Positions 59,994 to 64,000 of a stretch of 64,000 bases of DNA are shown piece after piece (within the stretch, counting starts at the first letter, position 1; every line of letters begins with the position of its first letter). This DNA is from Microbacterium sp. MAH-37 (lineage in GTDB: Bacteria > Actinomycetota > Actinomycetes > Actinomycetales > Microbacteriaceae). The notes below the pieces were generated by a model. That model ran no database searches and was not told where the DNA came from. It saw only the letters and a list, made by a program, of their open reading frames with translations. The stretch covers positions 310,001 through 374,000 of the forward strand of contig NZ_WSEN01000010.1 of assembly GCF_009758255.1 (NCBI RefSeq), read 5' to 3'. A program made the position numbers and the translations under genes.

Positions 59994-61145
59994 ATGCGAG
60001 ACGACGCCGTGCTGCTGGTCTGCGACTACTCGCTCCGCTACCTCGGCGGGGCGCAGACCGCATTCCTCCGGCAGGCCGAGGCGCTCGCATCGCAGGGCGT
60101 GCGGGTGATCGTGCTGGCGCCGGACGCCGATCAGGTCGCCGAGGTGCCGGGCATCACCCTCGTCGCCCCGCCGCGCCGCGGCACGATCCCGGTGCTCGAT
60201 CTGCCGCTGCTCGGCAGTGCGAAGAACCTCGAGCCGCTGGTCGCCGCGACGGTCCGCCGGCACGGCGTCGGTGCGATCGTCGCGCACTCGGAGTTCGCCC
60301 TCGCGGCGGCATCCCTCGCAGTGGGCCGCGACCTCGGCATCCCCGTGCTGCACACGGTGCACACCTTCTTCTGGACGGCGCCGGCCCCGCTTGCCCCGTT
60401 CGCGCCAGTCGTCGGGCGCGTGCACCGTTCGCTGACCGGCATCCGGGACGGCGGCCGCGCGACCGGCAGCCATGCGCTGAACAACGCCCTGCGCACCATG
60501 ACGCTGCGCATCGCCGAGCGCGCCGACGTGGTGCTCTCGCCGTCGCGCCACCAGGCCGACGCGCTGCGAGCCGCGGGCGCGGGCCGTGTGGAGGCGTTCT
60601 CGAACGTCGCGCAGCCGCTCGCCGAGGCTCCGGCGGTGACGGAGGGCCCGCTGCGGCTGCTCTGGGTGGCGCGCTTCGCACCCGAGAAGCGCGTGGATGT
60701 CGCACTCGACGCGATGCGTCAGGTCGCGGCATCCCTCGGCGACAGGGTGCACCTCGATGTCGCCGGCGGCACCGCGCGCCCCGTGCCGGGCGTGACATTC
60801 CACGGCTCGGTGCCCGGCGAGCGCGTCGGCGAGCTGATGGACGCCGCCGACGCGGTGCTCATCACCTCGCTCGGCTTCGACAACCAGCCGATGGTCGCAC
60901 TCGAGGCGTTCTCGCACGGGCGCCCCGTCATCGTCAGCGACCCGGTGCTGGCCGGCGAGTTCGGCGATGCCGCTCTGCTCACCCCGACCCCGGATGCCGC
61001 AGGGCTGGCCGCCCTGGTGCGCGAGCTCGCCGCCGACCGCGGCATCCTCGCCCCGCACCGCGAGGCGGCGCTCGCCTACGCGCGCGACCGTCAGCCCGCT
61101 GCGCACGTGGCGAAGCTGCAGGAGATCATCGCCTCTGCGCGCTGA
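59994..61145 (+). CDS. GT4-type glycosyltransferase
   Basis: Cytosolic GT-B glycosyltransferase of 383 residues. The N-terminal acceptor domain begins CDYSLRYLGGAQTAFLRQAE. The C-terminal donor domain has LLWVARFAPEKRVDVALDAM near residue 222 and the GT4 E-x7-E-like region in MVALEAFSHGRPVIVSD near 302. ATG 59994 with AAGGGA upstream is preferred over an upstream in-frame ATG at 59946. A TAGACT box (59957-59962) may be its -10. Its role in cell-envelope glycan synthesis is inferred. Confidence 0.87.
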   Translation: MRDDAVLLVCDYSLRYLGGAQTAFLRQAEALASQGVRVIVLAPDADQVAEVPGITLVAPPRRGTIPVLDLPLLGSAKNLEPLVAATVRRHGVGAIVAHSEFALAAASLAVGRDLGIPVLHTVHTFFWTAPAPLAPFAPVVGRVHRSLTGIRDGGRATGSHALNNALRTMTLRIAERADVVLSPSRHQADALRAAGAGRVEAFSNVAQPLAEAPAVTEGPLRLLWVARFAPEKRVDVALDAMRQVAASLGDRVHLDVAGGTARPVPGVTFHGSVPGERVGELMDAADAVLITSLGFDNQPMVALEAFSHGRPVIVSDPVLAGEFGDAALLTPTPDAAGLAALVRELAADRGILAPHREAALAYARDRQPAAHVAKLQEIIASAR

Positions 61146-61168
61146 CCCTGGCGGTCACGGGCACGCCG

Positions 61169-61272
61169 ACCGGTCGCGGTTCGTCACGCTGTGGCTCCGT
61201 CCCCGTCGCTCAGGTCGTGATTCGCCACGCAGTGCCTCGCTCAGACCATAACGAACTGCGACGCGGATGCGG
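61169..61272. repeat. Palindromic intergenic repeat, copy E
   Basis: A degenerate copy of the repeat family lies between the two glycosyltransferase genes. GGTCGCGGTTCGTCACGCT (from about 61172) and a variant AGGTCGTGATTCGCCACGC (from 61212) face AACGAACTGCGACGCGG (61250-61266). No other feature is seen in 61146-61323. Confidence 0.6.
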
Positions 61273-61323
61273 GAAGCGCGCCTCGCCGGTGCACCGCACC
61301 GTGCGTCATAGGCTGGGCGCGCC

Positions 61324-62097
61324 ATGAGCCCAGACCCGCCGATCGTGCTGAGCGTCATCGTCCCGTCCTACGACGACGCCGTGCTGCTGCGCGGATGCCT
61401 GCGCGCACTCGCCGGGCAGACCCGGCAGCCCGATGAGCTGATCGTGGTCGACAACGGATCGCACGATGACACGGCGGCCGTCGCGCAGGAGTTCGGCGCG
61501 ACCGTCGTCGTCGAGCCCCAGCGCGGAGTGCTGCACGCGACGACGGCGGGCTTCGATGCGGCATCCGGCTCGATCCTCGGCCGGCTGGACGCGGACTCGA
61601 GACCGGCGCCGGACTGGGCGGCGCGCGTCGTGCGGCGCTTCGACGCCGATCCGACGCTCGGCGGGCTGACCGGCACCGGCGAGTTCTACGGGCGCGGACC
61701 GGTGTGGCGGTTCATCGGGCGGTACGTCTACCTGGGCGGCTACTTCCTGACGATGCGTCTCGTGCTCGGCAGGCTGCCCCTGTTCGGCTCGAACTTCGCA
61801 CTGCGCCGCGAGGTGTGGCAGGAGCTCCGTCCGCGGCTCCACCTGGATGATCCGCGCGCGCACGACGATCTCGACATCACCGCCGTGCTCTCCCCCGAGA
61901 CCGGCGTCGACTTCGACCACGGGCTGCGGGTGCGCGTGTCCGCCCGCCCGTTCGACGACTTCGCCGGCTTCCGCCGCCGGGCGACGTGGGCCTTCCACAT
62001 GCTCGCGGTCAACCTGCGCGAGATCGGCTGGGGGCACCGGATCATCACGTGCGCCCGTGGCCGGCGGATGCGGCGGCGCTCGCGCTCCGGCGGCTGA
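61324..62097 (+). CDS. GT2-family glycosyltransferase
   Basis: GT-A glycosyltransferase of 257 residues. VLSVIVPSYDDAVLLRGCL opens the fold, VVDNGSHDDTAAVAQEF binds the nucleotide, LGRLDADSRP is the metal Asp-x-Asp, and the acceptor-side motif AHDDLDITAVL is near residue 180. A hydrophobic stretch (YVYLGGYFLTMRLVLG) may associate with the membrane, and the C-terminus is Arg-rich. It is convergent with the hydrolase gene, with a 6-nt gap. The sugar and acceptor are unknown. Confidence 0.87.
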   Translation: MSPDPPIVLSVIVPSYDDAVLLRGCLRALAGQTRQPDELIVVDNGSHDDTAAVAQEFGATVVVEPQRGVLHATTAGFDAASGSILGRLDADSRPAPDWAARVVRRFDADPTLGGLTGTGEFYGRGPVWRFIGRYVYLGGYFLTMRLVLGRLPLFGSNFALRREVWQELRPRLHLDDPRAHDDLDITAVLSPETGVDFDHGLRVRVSARPFDDFAGFRRRATWAFHMLAVNLREIGWGHRIITCARGRRMRRRSRSGG

Positions 62098-62103
62098 GCT
62101 TCC

Positions 62104-63054
62104 TCACCGACCGTCGCCGAACAGATCCAGCATGGCGACGGTCAGCTGATGCGGCGCGGTCTCGCAGGGGCTGTGCCCGGTGGGCAGGAGCAGCGCCCGC
62201 GCGCCGATGCGTTCCGCGAACGCGCGGTGCGCGGCATCCGGCCAGACATCCCGCGCGCCGGCCGCCACCAGCATCGGGATGCCGGATGCGCGCAGCCGCT
62301 CGTCGAGGTCGGGAGTCGCCTTCATCAGCGCGAGGATGTCGCCGACGCTGCTGCGTCGCGTCAGCGCGAAGCGCGCGGTGACGAACGCGGCGCGATCGGC
62401 GGCGGCGCCGTGCACGTTGCGCCGCAGCGCCGTGATGAACACCGGGCCGAGCGCACGTCCCGGAACCACCCAGCTGACCGGGCCCAGTATCTTGAATCCG
62501 CGCAGCGCCTGCCCGGCGAGCGGCGGGGCGGACAGCAGCGTCAGGCTCGAGAAGAGCTCCGGTCGCGCGGCGAGGGCGGCGGATGCGACGGTGCCCGCGA
62601 ACGAGTATCCGAGTACGTGCACCGGCGTGCTTCCGCGCTCCAGCACGGCGATGAGGTCGGCGACGAACAGCTCGAGCGAATAGCGCGCCTGCGGCGGACG
62701 GAGTCGCTCTGGTCCGGCGCGGAACGACTCGTACTGCCCGGCGAGATCGTAGGACGAGGCTCGATACCCGGATGCCGCGAACAACGGCAGCATCAGCGCG
62801 AAGTCCTCCTTCGACCCGGTCATCCCCGGTACGAGCAGCACGCGCGCACCGTCCGGTGGTCCCATCGCGACGTGAGCGAGCGGTCCGCTCGGAGCGTCGA
62901 CTGTGGTGTGCTCCGCCTCCGCAGGCCAGGCCGCCCAGTCGCGCGGGCCGATCGCGGCGTCCTGCCGCTGCGCATCGGCCATCCGCCGCGCGAGGTCGTC
63001 ATCGGGCGCCGACGGATCCTCCGCCGACGCGGGCGAACCCGGCATCCCGGTCAT
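62104..63054 (-). CDS. Alpha/beta hydrolase
   Basis: Hydrolase of 316 residues. The nucleophile elbow is GYSFAG near residue 155, the acid Asp is probably in AGARDVWPDA and the His in PTGHSPCETAP near 297, so a full triad is present. VLLVPGMTGSKEDFALM holds the oxyanion loop. TACCCT is 6 nt before the ATG at 63054, a leaderless-type start. The substrate is unknown. Confidence 0.85.
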   Translation of the reverse strand: MTGMPGSPASAEDPSAPDDDLARRMADAQRQDAAIGPRDWAAWPAEAEHTTVDAPSGPLAHVAMGPPDGARVLLVPGMTGSKEDFALMLPLFAASGYRASSYDLAGQYESFRAGPERLRPPQARYSLELFVADLIAVLERGSTPVHVLGYSFAGTVASAALAARPELFSSLTLLSAPPLAGQALRGFKILGPVSWVVPGRALGPVFITALRRNVHGAAADRAAFVTARFALTRRSSVGDILALMKATPDLDERLRASGIPMLVAAGARDVWPDAAHRAFAERIGARALLLPTGHSPCETAPHQLTVAMLDLFGDGR

Positions 63055-63098
63055 GCGCTCAGGGTACTCGCGACCCGGCCGCGCGGTGCGGCACCCCG

Positions 63099-63238
63099 CT
63101 CAGGTCTCGATTCGTCCGGCAACGGCATCGCCCGCACCGCTCAGGTCGCGAATCGTCCCGCTCTCGCCCACCGCGAGCGTGGCGAACCGCGACGTGGATG
63201 CCGGAGGCACAGTCGTTACGTGACGAACTGCGACCCGG
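63099..63238. repeat. Palindromic intergenic repeats, cluster F
   Basis: Copies lie at 63099-63120 (CAGGTCTCGATTCGTCC), 63140-63197 (CAGGTCGCGAATCGTCCCGCT facing GTGGCGAACCGCGACGTGG) and 63214-63238 (GTGACGAACTGCGACCCGG). They use both subtype words (CGAATCGTCCCG and CGAACTGCGAC). Confidence 0.6.
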
Positions 63239-63244
63239 CACCGA

Positions 63245-64000
63245 CTAACCGAACAGCGGCACGTCCGGCACGTACTCCCGCGCCGGACGTCCGGCATCCG
63301 CGGGCAGGTCGGCGATCGTCGCAGGGTTCCAGCGCGGGTTGCGGTCCTTGTCGACCAGCTGCGCGCGGATGCCCTCGACCAGGTCCGGGTGGTGGTGCAC
63401 GAACCACAGCACGCGGCGGTACTCGCCCTCGAGCGCCTCGCGCACAGAGCCCATCTCGCGCGCTTCGCGCACGGCGTCGAGGGTGACGGCCAGGCCGGTC
63501 GGCGCGAGTCCCGCCAGCACGGATGCCGCGGCCGCGGCATCCGGATCGCCGGAGTCCTGCAGCCGCTGCACGATCTCGCCGACGGTGGGCGCGGAGAACG
63601 CATCGTCCACCCACGACCGGATGCCGGCCAGGGCGGACGGCTCCGGGGTCTCGTCGAACAGCATCACCAGCTCGCTGGGGCTGCCGGGGTCCGCGCGGTA
63701 GGCGAGAGCGTCGCGCAGCGCGTCGAGCCGATCGGAGGGCACGTAGTAGTCGGCGAAGCCGTTGTGGATCGCGTCGGCGGCATCCATCTGCGTGCCCGTC
63801 AGGCCGAAGTACTCCCCCAGCCGGGCCGGTGCTCGGCCCAGCAGCAGGGTGCCCCCGACGTCAGGCGTGAAGCCGATCCGCGTCTCGGGCATCGCCAGCC
63901 GCGAGCGCTCGGTGACGACGCGGATGGCCGCATGCCCGGCGAGGCCGATGCCGCCACCCATCGTGATGCCGTCGGCGAAGGCGACGATCGGCTTGGGGTA
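63245..64000 (-). CDS. Enoyl-CoA hydratase family, probable 3-hydroxyisobutyryl-CoA hydrolase (5' end outside)
   Basis: The C-terminal part of a crotonase-fold enzyme; 251 residues are visible and the start lies beyond the right edge. The frame reads KPIVAFADGITMGGGIGLAG across the edge, so the true N-terminus is upstream. MPETRIGFTPDVGGTLLLGR and the late RNPRWNPATIADL are characteristic of 3-hydroxyisobutyryl-CoA hydrolase (valine breakdown) rather than plain hydratases. The window shows no neighbour upstream. Confidence 0.87.
   Translation of the reverse strand, partial: YPKPIVAFADGITMGGGIGLAGHAAIRVVTERSRLAMPETRIGFTPDVGGTLLLGRAPARLGEYFGLTGTQMDAADAIHNGFADYYVPSDRLDALRDALAYRADPGSPSELVMLFDETPEPSALAGIRSWVDDAFSAPTVGEIVQRLQDSGDPDAAAAASVLAGLAPTGLAVTLDAVREAREMGSVREALEGEYRRVLWFVHHHPDLVEGIRAQLVDKDRNPRWNPATIADLPADAGRPAREYVPDVPLFG

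Overview
The window is a continuous high-GC, gene-dense bacterial segment that reads as an actinobacterium of the Microbacteriaceae, most likely Microbacterium or a close relative. The signs are strong G/C third-position bias, very frequent GCATCC/GGATGC words, many GTG starts, several apparently leaderless genes with a TAnnnT box about 6 nt before the start codon, TAT/lipobox binding proteins without a local sugar ATPase, and a Cds1-type cysteine desulfhydrase like that of mycobacteria. Family and genus are inference. I see no rRNA, tRNA, CRISPR array, prophage or transposase.

1-19.8 kb: a locus for uptake and oxidative breakdown of a fucose-type (6-deoxy-sugar) glycan. It holds a secreted beta-helix protein (cut by the window edge), a CUT1 sugar ABC importer, a secreted BNR_4 protein (candidate polysaccharide lyase), a cytosolic FAD protein, a LacI-type sugar sensor with no DNA-binding domain, a DeoR regulator, an acetylxylan-esterase-like enzyme, a FucU mutarotase, an aldo/keto reductase (L-fucose dehydrogenase type), a clear L-fuconate dehydratase, an FAH-type diketo-acid hydrolase, an SDR dehydrogenase, a lactonase-type amidohydrolase, a formylglycine sulfatase and a GntR regulator. 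Together these supply every step of the non-phosphorylating L-fucose route (mutarotase, dehydrogenase, lactonase, dehydratase, dehydrogenase, hydrolase) to pyruvate plus lactate. One palindrome lies in the spacers of two back-to-back promoters and recurs before the GntR gene.

19.8-26.6 kb: organosulfur acquisition (flavin monooxygenase, SsuABC-like importer), an HTH-only LysR protein, Cds1 and an ACT-domain protein. 26.7-33.4 kb: a GntR-controlled aminotransferase, a second CUT1 importer and a GlcD-like oxidase. 33.8-46.3 kb: mixed housekeeping and stress genes, including RlmN, a TetR/quinone-reductase pair with a 16-bp-arm palindrome, a MocR regulator, a KDPG-aldolase-like protein, a membrane-anchored L7/L12-like repeat protein, ankyrin and TauE/SafE proteins, and two SDRs.

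46.3-64 kb: an aminoglycoside-phosphotransferase-like kinase, a copper/DyP-peroxidase cluster (CopC, PCuAC, EfeB-like), a TPP-riboswitch-controlled YkoEDC-type ECF transporter, a D-Ala-D-Ala-carboxypeptidase-like protein with a roughly 400-residue low-complexity cytosolic region, a heterodimeric ABC exporter, two glycosyltransferases, an alpha/beta hydrolase, and an enoyl-CoA-hydratase-family gene cut by the end of the window.

Across the window, gene-free stretches repeatedly hold an imperfect palindromic repeat family (arms like GTCGCAGTTCGTC / GACGAACTGCGAC). I do not recognise it as a named element. It lies only behind genes, never in divergent promoter gaps, and two clusters bracket a DUF559-type nuclease gene.
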